Source: Azohydromonas lata NBRC 102462
GTDB lineage: Bacteria; Pseudomonadota; Gammaproteobacteria; Burkholderiales; Burkholderiaceae_C
Direction of reading: 5' to 3'
Length of the DNA stretch: 33,932 nt
Assembly: GCF_001571085.1 (NCBI RefSeq)
Contig: NZ_BCTC01000071.1
Coordinates: 1-33,932, forward strand
Shown: one piece after another, positions 27,101 through 33,932 of the stretch
Position numbering within the stretch: the stretch's first letter is position 1
How the letters are laid out: each line of letters begins with the position of its first letter
The notes under the pieces: model-generated
What the model saw: only the letters and a program-made list of their open reading frames with translations
Database searches by the model: none
What the model was told of the DNA's origin: nothing
Made by a program: the position numbers and the translations under genes

Positions 27101-28380
27101 GCGCGCGTCTGTCGAAGTTGTTGCGCGGCGCCGCCGTGGCCGTGGTGGCGTTGGCGCTGCTGGCCGCGCTGGTCGCCTGGCTCAACGTGCGCGGCGAGGC
27201 GCCGCTGAACGCCACGGCCGGCGAGAGCGCGCCGGCCGACCCCGAAGCCATCGTCCGAGGCGCCTACCTGGCGCGCGCGGGCAACTGCATGGGCTGCCAC
27301 ACCGCGCGTGGCGGCGAGCCCTACGCGGGCGGCCGGCCGCTGGAAACGCCCTTCGGCACCGTGGTGGCGCCCAACCTCACGCCGGACCGCGACACGGGCC
27401 TGGGCGCCTGGACGGCCGGCGAGTTCTGGCGCGCCCTGCACAACGGCCGCTCGCGCGACGGGCGGCTGCTGTACCCGGCCTTCCCCTACCCCAACTACAC
27501 GCTGGTCACGCGCGAGGACTCGGACGCGCTCTTCGCCTACCTGCAAACCCTCGCCCCCGTGGCGCGCCGCAACGACGCGCACGCGCTGCGCTTTCCCTAC
27601 AAGCTGCAGGCCTCGCTGGCCGTGTGGCGGGCGCTGTACTTCCGGCCCGCGCGCCTCGAGCCGGACCCGGCGAAAACGGCGCAGTGGAACCGCGGCAGCT
27701 ACCTCGTGCAGGGCCTGGGCCATTGCGTGGCCTGCCACGCGCCGCGCAACTGGATGGGGGCCACCGAAAGCGCGCAGGCCCTGGGCGGCGGCCTCATTCC
27801 CATGCAGAACTGGTACGCGCCCCCGCTGGCCCCTGGCCATGGCGAGGCCGGCGCGGCGCCGTGGAGCGTGGACGAGATCGCCCAACTGCTGGGCACGGGG
27901 TTCACCTTGCGGGGCGCCGCCATGGGGCCGATGGCGGAGGTCGTCTACGGCAGCACCCAGCACCTGGGCGACGCGGACCTGCGCGCCATGGCGGTCTATT
28001 TGCAATCGCTGCCCGCCGCATCGGACGCTGAGGCGCCCGCGGAGCGTGCGGGCGCGCAGACGTTGAAGCTGGGCGGCAAGCTCTATGGCGACCATTGCGC
28101 CGCCTGCCATGGCGACGCGGGCCAGGGCGCACCGGGCGCCTACCCGGCGCTGGCAGGCAACCGCGCGGCCACCATGGCCTCGCCCAACAACCTCGTGAAA
28201 GCCCTGCTGCACGGGGGTTTTCCGCCGGCCACGCAGGGCAACCCGAGGCCCTACGGCATGCCGCCGTTCAAGCAACTGCTGTCCGAGCGGGACATCGCGG
28301 CCGTGGCGACTTACGTGCGCCAGTCCTGGGGCAACCAGGGTTCAACGGTGTCGGAGCTGGACGTTTTGCGGGCCCGCTGA
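27097..28380 (+). CDS. Membrane-anchored triheme cytochrome c (AdhB-like)
   Basis: The 427-aa protein has an N-terminal hydrophobic anchor (about 10-30, AAVAVVALALLAALVAWLNV) and three heme c sites: CMGCH at 64-68, CVACH at 210-214 and CAACH at 334-338, each at the head of a separate cytochrome domain. This is the layout of the cytochrome subunit of alcohol, gluconate or sorbitol dehydrogenases, which pass electrons to ubiquinone or an oxidase. No flavin or quinoprotein catalytic subunit is encoded next to it; only the diheme c4-like gene is coupled to it. It may instead serve as an electron conduit to a terminal oxidase. The partner enzyme is unknown. Confidence 0.92.
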   Translation: MSARLSKLLRGAAVAVVALALLAALVAWLNVRGEAPLNATAGESAPADPEAIVRGAYLARAGNCMGCHTARGGEPYAGGRPLETPFGTVVAPNLTPDRDTGLGAWTAGEFWRALHNGRSRDGRLLYPAFPYPNYTLVTREDSDALFAYLQTLAPVARRNDAHALRFPYKLQASLAVWRALYFRPARLEPDPAKTAQWNRGSYLVQGLGHCVACHAPRNWMGATESAQALGGGLIPMQNWYAPPLAPGHGEAGAAPWSVDEIAQLLGTGFTLRGAAMGPMAEVVYGSTQHLGDADLRAMAVYLQSLPAASDAEAPAERAGAQTLKLGGKLYGDHCAACHGDAGQGAPGAYPALAGNRAATMASPNNLVKALLHGGFPPATQGNPRPYGMPPFKQLLSERDIAAVATYVRQSWGNQGSTVSELDVLRAR

Positions 28381-28440
28381 CGCGGCGGGCAATAATCGGC
28401 CGTTGGTCCCAGTGACCGTATCGTTGAGAAAGAACACAGG

Positions 28441-29169
28441 ATGCCTACCAAGAAGATCGTGGCCGGTAAGAAGGCCGCCGCTCCCAAGACCACGGCCAAG
28501 GCCGCTGCCAAGCCCGCCGGCAAGAGCCTGCTGAAGCAGCCCGCGCCCGTGCCGCGCAAGGCCGCGCCGGTGGCCAAGCAAGCCGCCGCCAAGGCCGTGC
28601 AGCCCGTGGCCGCCACGACCTTCCGCCTGAAGGTGGAGCTGGCCAAGCTGGCCGACGGCGCCACGACCTTCAAGCAGCTCGCCCGCGCCGTGGGCAAGCT
28701 GGCGCAGACGCTGGCCAAGATGGATGAGGCCGGCGGCGTGAAGCTGGAGCAGCCCGTGGGCAACAAGGTGGCCCACCTCGCCACGCAGGACGCCAAGCTC
28801 GCCCGCCGTTTCGGCATGGAAGAAGGCCGTGCCCCGCGCGGCGCTGCCGCTCCCGTGGCTCAGAAGGCCGTCGCCAAGAAGGCTGCCGTGAAGGCCGCCG
28901 CCCCCGCGCCGGCCCCTGCCGAAAAAGCCCCGGCCAAGAAGGCTGCCGCCAAGAAGGGTGCCGCCAAGAAGGCTGCTGCCAAGGCCGCCCCCGTGGTGGA
29001 AGCGGCTGCGCCCGCGCCGGCCCCCGTGGCCGCACCCGCGCCCGCGCCGGCCAAGAAGCCCGCCGCCCGCAAGGCCGCGCGCAAGAAGGCCGCTCCCGTG
29101 GCCGCTCAAGCCGCCGCCGACGTGCCGGCCGTACCGTCGGCACCGGCCGACGAAACGCCGGCCTCCTGA
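28441..29169 (+). CDS. Histone H1-like Ala/Lys/Pro-rich protein
   Basis: The 242-aa highly basic protein is composed of two low-complexity arms and a central conserved part. Residues 1-55 and 120-242 consist of Ala/Lys/Pro stretches (KKAAAKKGAAKKAAAKAAP, PAPAPVAAPAPAPAKKPAARK). Residues about 58-125 (TFRLKVELAKLADGATTFKQ, LAQTLAKMDEAGG, LATQDAKLARRFGMEE) look folded. It resembles bacterial H1-like nucleoid proteins such as AlgP/Hc1-type, which bind DNA through the lysine-rich tail; this role is inferred. It has its own ATG 60 bases after the cytochrome gene. The last 64 bases overlap the 3' end of the GAF gene on the other strand. Confidence 0.8.
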   Translation: MPTKKIVAGKKAAAPKTTAKAAAKPAGKSLLKQPAPVPRKAAPVAKQAAAKAVQPVAATTFRLKVELAKLADGATTFKQLARAVGKLAQTLAKMDEAGGVKLEQPVGNKVAHLATQDAKLARRFGMEEGRAPRGAAAPVAQKAVAKKAAVKAAAPAPAPAEKAPAKKAAAKKGAAKKAAAKAAPVVEAAAPAPAPVAAPAPAPAKKPAARKAARKKAAPVAAQAAADVPAVPSAPADETPAS

Positions 29170-29735
29170 TCCCGCGCGCATCCCGCGTGCGCCGCGGCGC
29201 GGCGGCGATCAGCCGCCCGCCCCTGCTCCTGGCCGCTGCCCAGCCGCCCGCGCTTCATGCGCACGTCGGCGTTGAACACGGCGCGCAGCGCGTCCAGGAT
29301 GGCCAGCTCCTGCGGCTCCAGCCGGCGCGGTTGCGTGTCCAGCACGCAGATCGTGCCTATGCGGTGCCCGTCCGGCGACTTCAGCGGCGCGCCCGCGTAA
29401 AACCGGATGCGCGGCTCGCCGGTGACCAGCGGGTTGTCGGCAAAGCGCGGGTCTCTGGTTGCGTCCTCGACGATGAAGATCTCGTCGCTGGCGATCGCGT
29501 GCGCGCAGAAGGCGACGTCGCACGCCGTCTCGCTCACGTCCAGCCCAACGCGGGCCTTGAACCACTGGCGGTGCCCGTCCACCAGCGAAATCAGCGACAT
29601 GGGCATGCGCAGCTCGCGCGCGGCGTATTCCACCAGCCAGTCAAAGCGCTTCTCGGCCGGCGTGTCCAGCAGCCGCATCGCGTGCAGCGCCTTCAGTCGC
29701 GCGTCCTCGTCAGGGACTTTGGGTGGGCGTTGCAT
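29106..29735 (-). CDS. GAF-domain protein
   Basis: The 209-aa cytoplasmic protein has one GAF domain from about residue 25 to 165 (FDWLVEYAARELRMPMSLIS, FKARVGLDVSETACDVAFCAHAI, RDPRFADNPLVTGEPRIRFY, APLKSPDGHRIGTICVLDTQ). Such domains bind cyclic nucleotides, chromophores or small molecules. No catalytic output is fused. The tail (170-209) is low-complexity, and its last 64 bases read through the antisense of the histone-like gene, so the stop may be an extended one. It lies 53 bases after the degenerate GGDEF gene on the same strand, suggesting a signalling pair. The Shine-Dalgarno is weak. Confidence 0.85.
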   Translation of the reverse strand: MQRPPKVPDEDARLKALHAMRLLDTPAEKRFDWLVEYAARELRMPMSLISLVDGHRQWFKARVGLDVSETACDVAFCAHAIASDEIFIVEDATRDPRFADNPLVTGEPRIRFYAGAPLKSPDGHRIGTICVLDTQPRRLEPQELAILDALRAVFNADVRMKRGRLGSGQEQGRAADRRRAAAHAGCARDQEAGVSSAGADGTAGTSAAA

Positions 29736-29788
29736 GGGCGGCGGCGGGGAGATGTGGCGTCCGGCCGTGGTGTTTACGTGGGCAGTGC

Positions 29789-30982
29789 CTAAGCGTTGGT
29801 CGCGAACGTGTCCCGGTGCAGCCGCGTGCGGTTGCGCCTGAACTGCCTGGCGTACTGCAAGGCCTCGCTGGCGGCCTGGAGCAGCTCGTCGGCGGCGGCA
29901 TCCAGCGCGGGGCAGACGGCATACACGCCTACGCTCACGCTCACGTGGCCCAACGGGCTGCCTTCGTGCGGCAGCCGCAGTGCTTCCACGCTCACCCTCA
30001 ACAACTCCGCCATGGCCATTCCGCCCGCCGCGTCGGTGTCGGGCAGCAGCATCGCGAATCCCTGCGCGTTCCAGCGCGCCACGAGATCGCCCGGGCGGCG
30101 CTGCACGTTGCGTGCGGCCATGGCCAGGCGCTGCAGGCAGGCGTCGGCCTGCGCGGGGCCGTAGCGGTCGCGGTAGTCCTGGAAGTCGTCCACCTCGATC
30201 ATCAGCAGCGCCAGCGGCAGGCCGCTGCGCTGCGAGCGGCCCATCTCGGAAGCGAGGTTGCATTGCAAGTGGTGGCGATCGGCCAGGCCGGTGAGCAGGT
30301 CCACGGCCGCCACCTGCACCAGTTGCCGGCTCAGTCCGACCGCGTGCGCCTGGGCCTGGCGGCACTGCTCCTCCACCAGGCGCTGCGCGGTGAGGTCGGT
30401 GCGCAGCGCCAGCCAGCGCGCCGCATCGCCCGGCCCGCCGCGCAGCGGCACCAGCGTGGTTTCCAGCCAGCGCCGGCTGCCGTCGCGGGCCCTGCAGCGC
30501 ACCTCGCCCTGCCACAGGCTTTGCGGGGGCAGGGCGGCCAGGGCCGCACCCAAGGCTCCCGGCTGCTGGTCCGCCTCCAGTTGGCCCAAGTCACGGCCCG
30601 CCAGTTCCTCGCTGCCGTACTGCGCCAGCCGGCTGAAGCGCTCGTTCACCCGCAGCAGCCGTCCCTTCGCGTCGGCCACGTCCACGGCCAGGTGGGCGTC
30701 CACGGCGCGCGCCAGGTCGTGCAGTTGCGCCAGCGCGCCCTGCAAATCGTCGGACAGCCGCCGCTGCGCTTCCATGGCGCGCAGCAGGCAGCCGCCAGCC
30801 GCCACGGCCAGCAGCAGCAGCGTGAGCGCGCCGCCGGCCTCCAGGCGCATGCGCACCAGCCATTCGAACAAGGCCAGCACCGCCAGGAGCGCCAGGCAGC
30901 CCAGGCCGGCGGCGCCATGGCCGCGCCGCGCCAGCCAGGGCGTTGGGCGGTAGGCAATGGTGGGTGCGATGTCCGGGGGCAT
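29789..30982 (-). CDS. Degenerate GGDEF protein with two membrane segments and a PAS domain
   Basis: The 397-aa protein has two N-terminal hydrophobic segments (LGCLALLAVLALFEWLV and ALTLLLLAVAAGGCLL), a PAS domain (about 95-215, DAKGRLLRVNERFSRLAQYG; ARWLALRTDLT) and a GGDEF domain (about 230-395, beginning AAVDLLTGLADRHHL). The active-site motif is NAQGF (305-309) in place of GGDEF, so diguanylate cyclase activity is unlikely. The inhibitory-site motif RxxD is kept (RPGD, 296-299), five residues upstream at the normal distance. It may be a c-di-GMP receptor. The start MPPDIAPTIAY is the ATG just before the first membrane segment; earlier in-frame starts read through non-conserved sequence. 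The GAF gene follows in the same direction. Confidence 0.87.
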   Translation of the reverse strand: MPPDIAPTIAYRPTPWLARRGHGAAGLGCLALLAVLALFEWLVRMRLEAGGALTLLLLAVAAGGCLLRAMEAQRRLSDDLQGALAQLHDLARAVDAHLAVDVADAKGRLLRVNERFSRLAQYGSEELAGRDLGQLEADQQPGALGAALAALPPQSLWQGEVRCRARDGSRRWLETTLVPLRGGPGDAARWLALRTDLTAQRLVEEQCRQAQAHAVGLSRQLVQVAAVDLLTGLADRHHLQCNLASEMGRSQRSGLPLALLMIEVDDFQDYRDRYGPAQADACLQRLAMAARNVQRRPGDLVARWNAQGFAMLLPDTDAAGGMAMAELLRVSVEALRLPHEGSPLGHVSVSVGVYAVCPALDAAADELLQAASEALQYARQFRRNRTRLHRDTFATNA

Positions 30983-31169
30983 GGGGCGGTGGGCGCCGCC
31001 GCTTGGGCGGCGTGGGCGTGGGGTCTTCAGCTTTAAGTCGGCTGACAAGGCACGCCTGTGAAGTGCGGCACCTGCCTGCGACGTGAAAAAGTGGCGAGAA
31101 CCGGCCGCGAGCGGGAAGGCACGGACGCGCCGCTCAAGCGCGCCAGTGCGCGCGGTACCCATGGCAACG

Positions 31170-31193
31170 CCTCAATGCCTCAATGCCTCAATG
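31170..31193. repeat. Three tandem copies of an 8-bp unit at the dedA stop
   Basis: CCTCAATG is repeated three times without interruption. On the minus strand the dedA stop codon (31188-31190) lies in the first unit met, so copy-number change would alter only the 3' untranslated part. Confidence 0.8.
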
Positions 31194-31784
31194 CCGGGCG
31201 TGCCGGACCACGCGGACGGCGTAGCCCGCCACGAGCAAGATCAGGATGCCGGTGGTGATCGGGTTCATCCAGGCCGCGATGCGCTCGTACTGCTGCTCCA
31301 GCAGGAAGCCCGCCGCCGCCAGCAGGCTGCACCACAGCGCGGAGCCCAGCAGCGTCCACAGCGCAAAGCGCAGCGGCGGCAAGGCCGCCAGCCCGGCCGG
31401 CAGCGACACCACCGTGCGCACCGCGGGCACCAGCCGCCCAAGCACCAGCACCACCGGGCCGCGGCGGGCAAACCAGCGCTCGGCGCGGTCGATGTCGTCC
31501 GGCGTGACGGTCAGCCAGCGGCCATGGCGCTCGGCCAGGCGCTTGAGCCGCGTGCAACCGAGCCAGCGCCCGGCCAGGTACCAGGGCCAGGCGCCCAGGA
31601 GCGCGCCCAGCGCGCCCGCGGCCACGACGCCCGCCGTGCTCAGCTTGCCGCCGGCGGCCAGGAAGCCGGCAAACGGCATGATCAGTTCGGAAGGCAGGGG
31701 CGGGAACAGGTTCTCGGCCAGCATCAGCGCGGCAATGCCGAGGTAGCCGTGCTGCTCTATGAAGCCGATCACCCATTCAGCCAT
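31188..31784 (-). CDS. DedA-family inner-membrane protein
   Basis: The 198-aa DedA/SNARE-associated family protein has about 5 hydrophobic segments. Family sequence is clear: MLAENLFPPLPSELIMPFAG with the conserved E and P residues, GALLGAWPWYLAGRWLG, and the arginine-containing loop RRGPVVLVLGRLVPAVRTVVSLPAGLA. DedA proteins act as lipid (undecaprenyl phosphate/phospholipid) translocases in the inner membrane. The start at 31784 overlaps the 3' end of the YkvA-like gene by 16 bases, so the two are co-transcribed. The ATG is the only one fitting the family N-terminus. Confidence 0.93.
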   Translation of the reverse strand: MAEWVIGFIEQHGYLGIAALMLAENLFPPLPSELIMPFAGFLAAGGKLSTAGVVAAGALGALLGAWPWYLAGRWLGCTRLKRLAERHGRWLTVTPDDIDRAERWFARRGPVVLVLGRLVPAVRTVVSLPAGLAALPPLRFALWTLLGSALWCSLLAAAGFLLEQQYERIAAWMNPITTGILILLVAGYAVRVVRHARH

Positions 31785-32179
31785 GTGACTCCTTCACGGT
31801 GCAGCCACCAGGCAAGGAGCAGGCCCAGGGCCAGCCACAGCGCGACGATGGCCACCGCCCCCGCGCGGCTGCGCGGCTTGCCCCGCGACTCGCGCAGCCA
31901 CTGCTCGGCCTGCGCGCGGCACTCGGCCAGCACCTGCGGCGGCAGCAGCCGCACGGTGAGCCAGATCAGCGCGGGCAGCAGGATCACGTCGTCCAAGTAG
32001 CCCAGCACCGGGATGAAGTCCGGGATCAGGTCTATGGGGCTGAGCGCATAGGCCACCACGAACATGCCCAGCGCCTTGGCGTACCAGGGCGTGAGCGGGT
32101 GGCGGCGGGCGAACCACAGCGTCATCGCGTCGCGCTTGATGCGCCGGGCCCAGGCGCGGCCCGCTTCCAACAGTCCCAT
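31769..32179 (-). CDS. YkvA-family (DUF1232) membrane protein
   Basis: The 136-aa protein carries the DUF1232 core, YAKALGMFVVAYALSPIDLI and PDFIPVLGYLDDVILLPALI (about 33-72), with the conserved SPIDLIPDFIPVLGxLDD stretch. A second hydrophobic segment lies near the C-terminus (AVAIVALWLALGLLLAWWL). The function is not established. It is probably an inner-membrane protein. The gene overlaps dedA by 16 bases and is the first of the pair. The start at 32179 gives a family-like N-terminus. Confidence 0.9.
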   Translation of the reverse strand: MGLLEAGRAWARRIKRDAMTLWFARRHPLTPWYAKALGMFVVAYALSPIDLIPDFIPVLGYLDDVILLPALIWLTVRLLPPQVLAECRAQAEQWLRESRGKPRSRAGAVAIVALWLALGLLLAWWLHREGVTWLNG

Positions 32180-32268
32180 AGATCAACGGCACGGCCGGCG
32201 CCGCCGGCCTTTCAACACGAAGAAGGGCGCGACTCTAGACGCCTTCTCGACCCAGCCCGCGCGGGGGT

Positions 32269-33264
32269 TCACTGCCGCTCGATCTTGGCGTCGGCCATCA
32301 CCTGCGCCCAGCGCTTGATCTCCGAGGCCAGCAGCGATTGCAGCGCCTGCGGCGTGCCGCCTTGGGCGCGCACGCCCAGCTTTTGCAACTGCTGCTGCAC
32401 CGCGGGCGTGGACAGGGCCTCGTTGGCGGCCTGGTTGAGCCGCGCGACGACGGCCGCCGGCGTGGCGGCCGGCACGGCCAGCGCGTTCCAGGACGCGACG
32501 CTGTAGCCGCGCACGCCCGCCTCCTGCACCGTGGGCACGTCGGCCAGCGTCGGAAAGCGCTGGTCGGACGTGACGGCCAGGGCGCGCAGCGTGCCGCCGC
32601 TCACCTGCGACAGGAAGGGGCCCAGGATCTCGAAGCCCACGTCGATCTCGCCGCCGCGCAGCGCGCTGAGCACGGCCGCCGACGACTTGTAGGGCACGAT
32701 GACCGCGTCCATGCCCGCGCTGGTCTTGAACAACTCGGCCGCCAGGTGCTGCGTGGAGCCTATGGAGATGGTGCCTATCGTGAGCTTGCCGGGGTTGGCC
32801 TTGGCGTAGGCGATGACCTCGGCCAAGCGCTTGAAGCGCGAGCCTGCGTCCACGAAGGCGGCCAGGTCGAAGAAGCCCAGCGTGCCCACGGGCGCGAGGT
32901 CGCGCGTGACGTTGAAGGGCAGCTTCCTGAACAGTCCCTCGCTGACGGCGTTGGAGTTGCTCATCAGGAGCACCGTGTAGCCGTCCGGCGCGGCCTTGGC
33001 CACGGCCTGCGTGCCCACGATGCTGCCGGCGCTTGGGCGGTTGTCTATCACCAGGGTCTGGCCCAGCGACTTGGACATCGCCTGCGCCACCGTGCGCGCC
33101 GTGATGTCGGCAATGCCGCCGGGGGCGAAGGGGACGATCAGCGTGATCGGCTTCGTGGGCCAGGCCGCCTGCGCGCGCGCAAGGCCCGCGGCCGGCAAGG
33201 CCAGCGCGGTGGCCAGCAGGCGGCGGCGCCGGATTCGGGAAGCGGGGGAATGCGTGCCGTTCAT
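32269..33264 (-). CDS. Bug/TctC-type tripartite tricarboxylate transporter binding protein
   Basis: The 331-aa periplasmic solute-binding protein belongs to the Bug family, greatly expanded in betaproteobacteria. It has an N-terminal export signal with a twin-arginine-like run (RIRRRRLLATALALPAAGLARA), then WPTKPITLIVPFAPGGIADI, LIDNRP-type VIDNRPSAGSIVGTQAVAKA, PDGYTVLLMSNSNAV, VPYKSSAAVLSALRGGEIDVGF and LADVPTVQEAGVRGYSV. Ligands in the family are carboxylates and similar small acids; this one is not deducible. The start at 33264 is chosen for its GGGGAG Shine-Dalgarno seven bases away; an ATG at 33279 overlaps the previous stop but lacks one. No TctA/TctB permease genes are adjacent. Confidence 0.93.
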   Translation of the reverse strand: MNGTHSPASRIRRRRLLATALALPAAGLARAQAAWPTKPITLIVPFAPGGIADITARTVAQAMSKSLGQTLVIDNRPSAGSIVGTQAVAKAAPDGYTVLLMSNSNAVSEGLFRKLPFNVTRDLAPVGTLGFFDLAAFVDAGSRFKRLAEVIAYAKANPGKLTIGTISIGSTQHLAAELFKTSAGMDAVIVPYKSSAAVLSALRGGEIDVGFEILGPFLSQVSGGTLRALAVTSDQRFPTLADVPTVQEAGVRGYSVASWNALAVPAATPAAVVARLNQAANEALSTPAVQQQLQKLGVRAQGGTPQALQSLLASEIKRWAQVMADAKIERQ

Positions 33265-33278
33265 GCGTGTGCTCCCCA

Positions 33279-33845
33279 TCAATCGACGTACCAGGCCCAC
33301 TCGATGGCCGCTACCTGCCCCTGGCGCAGGATGAAGCGCAGCACGTCGCCGTCCGGCCTGTCCCATCCCAGGCGGTAGGCCAGCGCGGCGGGGTCGCGCA
33401 CGGTGGGCGGACCCAGGCGCGCGAGCACTTGGGCGGCGCTGCTGCCGACTTGCAGGTCTTGAGGCAGGCGCGGGTGCTTCACCGTGAGCTGCACGCTGGC
33501 CGGCAGCAGCTTGGGCGGCTGGGTGCCGTTGGCGACGTAGACGGTCACGACCCAGCCGGGGCAGTGAGTCTCTATGACCTCGTCGGTCACCTTGGGGTCG
33601 TGCAAATTGGGCTGTGGCCGGGTGTCTATGCGGTCGGGGTTCTCGCAAGGCCGTTCGGCAATCTTGCGGCCCACGTCCTCCAGCGGCTCCAAAGGCATGG
33701 GCGGCACGGGCTTGGAGGCGCAGCCTGCCGCCAGCGTTGCTGCCAGCAGCAGGGAGAGCGCGCCGAAGCGCCCGGCGCCTGGGCGCGAAGGTGTCGCGCG
33801 GGCCGATGAGACGAAGGAAAGTCGGACGTCGGAGCGGTAAGGCAT
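33279..33845 (-). CDS. Putative lipoprotein with SmpA/OmlA-like C-terminal region
   Basis: The 188-aa product from the ATG at 33845 has a signal ending in a lipobox (LLLAATLAAGC, Cys near 42), preceded by a long basic n-region. The C-terminal part (VGSSAAQVLARLGPPTVRDP, LAYRLGWDRPDGDVLRFILR, VAAIEWAWYVD) resembles the small SmpA/OmlA-like fold, here without the usual flanking domains. The function is unknown. A TTG start further upstream (33893) is less likely; no strong Shine-Dalgarno decides it. The stop overlaps the alternative ATG of the binding-protein gene. Confidence 0.7.
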   Translation of the reverse strand: MPYRSDVRLSFVSSARATPSRPGAGRFGALSLLLAATLAAGCASKPVPPMPLEPLEDVGRKIAERPCENPDRIDTRPQPNLHDPKVTDEVIETHCPGWVVTVYVANGTQPPKLLPASVQLTVKHPRLPQDLQVGSSAAQVLARLGPPTVRDPAALAYRLGWDRPDGDVLRFILRQGQVAAIEWAWYVD

Positions 33846-33932
33846 GCGCGGGAGGATAAGCGGCGGCTTTGGCGTGCCTGGCGGGCGGCTCAACGCTTTT
33901 TTTGCAAAAAGCCTCGCCCGCCTGCAATGGCT

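Noticed and set aside
33895-33913. AT-rich inverted repeat of T and A runs at the right end
   Set aside because: It could be a terminator or just A/T runs, but the gene it would serve lies outside the window and the stem is nearly all A:T.

Overview
The window reads as chromosomal DNA of a very GC-rich betaproteobacterium, most likely a Comamonadaceae member of the Acidovorax/Alicycliphilus kind. This is inferred from the strong G/C bias at third codon positions, a Bug/TctC-type binding protein, CcoG, CidA/LrgA-LrgB and GlxA-type genes, and from overall gene style. I see no rRNA, tRNA, CRISPR array, transposase or phage gene. Most genes are intact and tightly packed, with many ATGA or TGATG stop/start overlaps.

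Layout, left to right. 1-48 is the tail of a + strand gene. 122-247 is a 126-bp repeat whose sister copy lies at 10688-10813. Leftward ppnP-argG (2038-388) ends at a clear terminator. Leftward 5477-2149 encodes a two-subunit complex iron-sulfur molybdoenzyme (4Fe-4S subunit, then a Tat-exported molybdopterin subunit) with no membrane anchor in sight. Divergent from it, behind a CueR-like operator, is the copper P-type ATPase copA (5627-7879). A hybrid histidine kinase (8033-10528) follows and ends at a terminator. Next come an HDOD protein, then an aromatic-acid-type MFS transporter with an alpha/beta hydrolase (+), facing a leftward operon azlC-azlD-hydrolase that is divergent from an Lrp/AsnC regulator (16622-17080).

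17137-18172 stands out. It is a compositionally lighter leftward module: a ParD-like 70-aa protein translationally coupled to a complete second-type methionine aminopeptidase, under a promoter whose -10 lies inside a 28-bp palindrome. To its right are a DUF4242 gene with a GlxA-like AraC regulator, and an XRE-cupin regulator coupled to a GNAT acetyltransferase.

20888-24749 is a leftward run: an acyl-CoA-dehydrogenase-like protein, ccoG, lrgA, lrgB and a tiny membrane protein. It is divergent from a MocR/GntR-aminotransferase regulator (24943-26361), with three related operator-like elements in between. A cytochrome c4-like diheme protein and a triheme membrane cytochrome follow. Then come a histone H1-like protein, and leftward genes for a GAF protein, a degenerate GGDEF protein that keeps its I-site, DedA, a YkvA-family protein, a Bug-type binding protein and a lipoprotein.

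Functional themes are respiratory and redox chemistry (molybdoenzyme, cytochromes c, CcoG), copper handling (CopA; CcoG is a copper reductase for oxidase assembly), amino-acid export, and signalling. The most promising candidate for an under-described system is the ParD-like/methionine aminopeptidase pair with its own palindromic operator.
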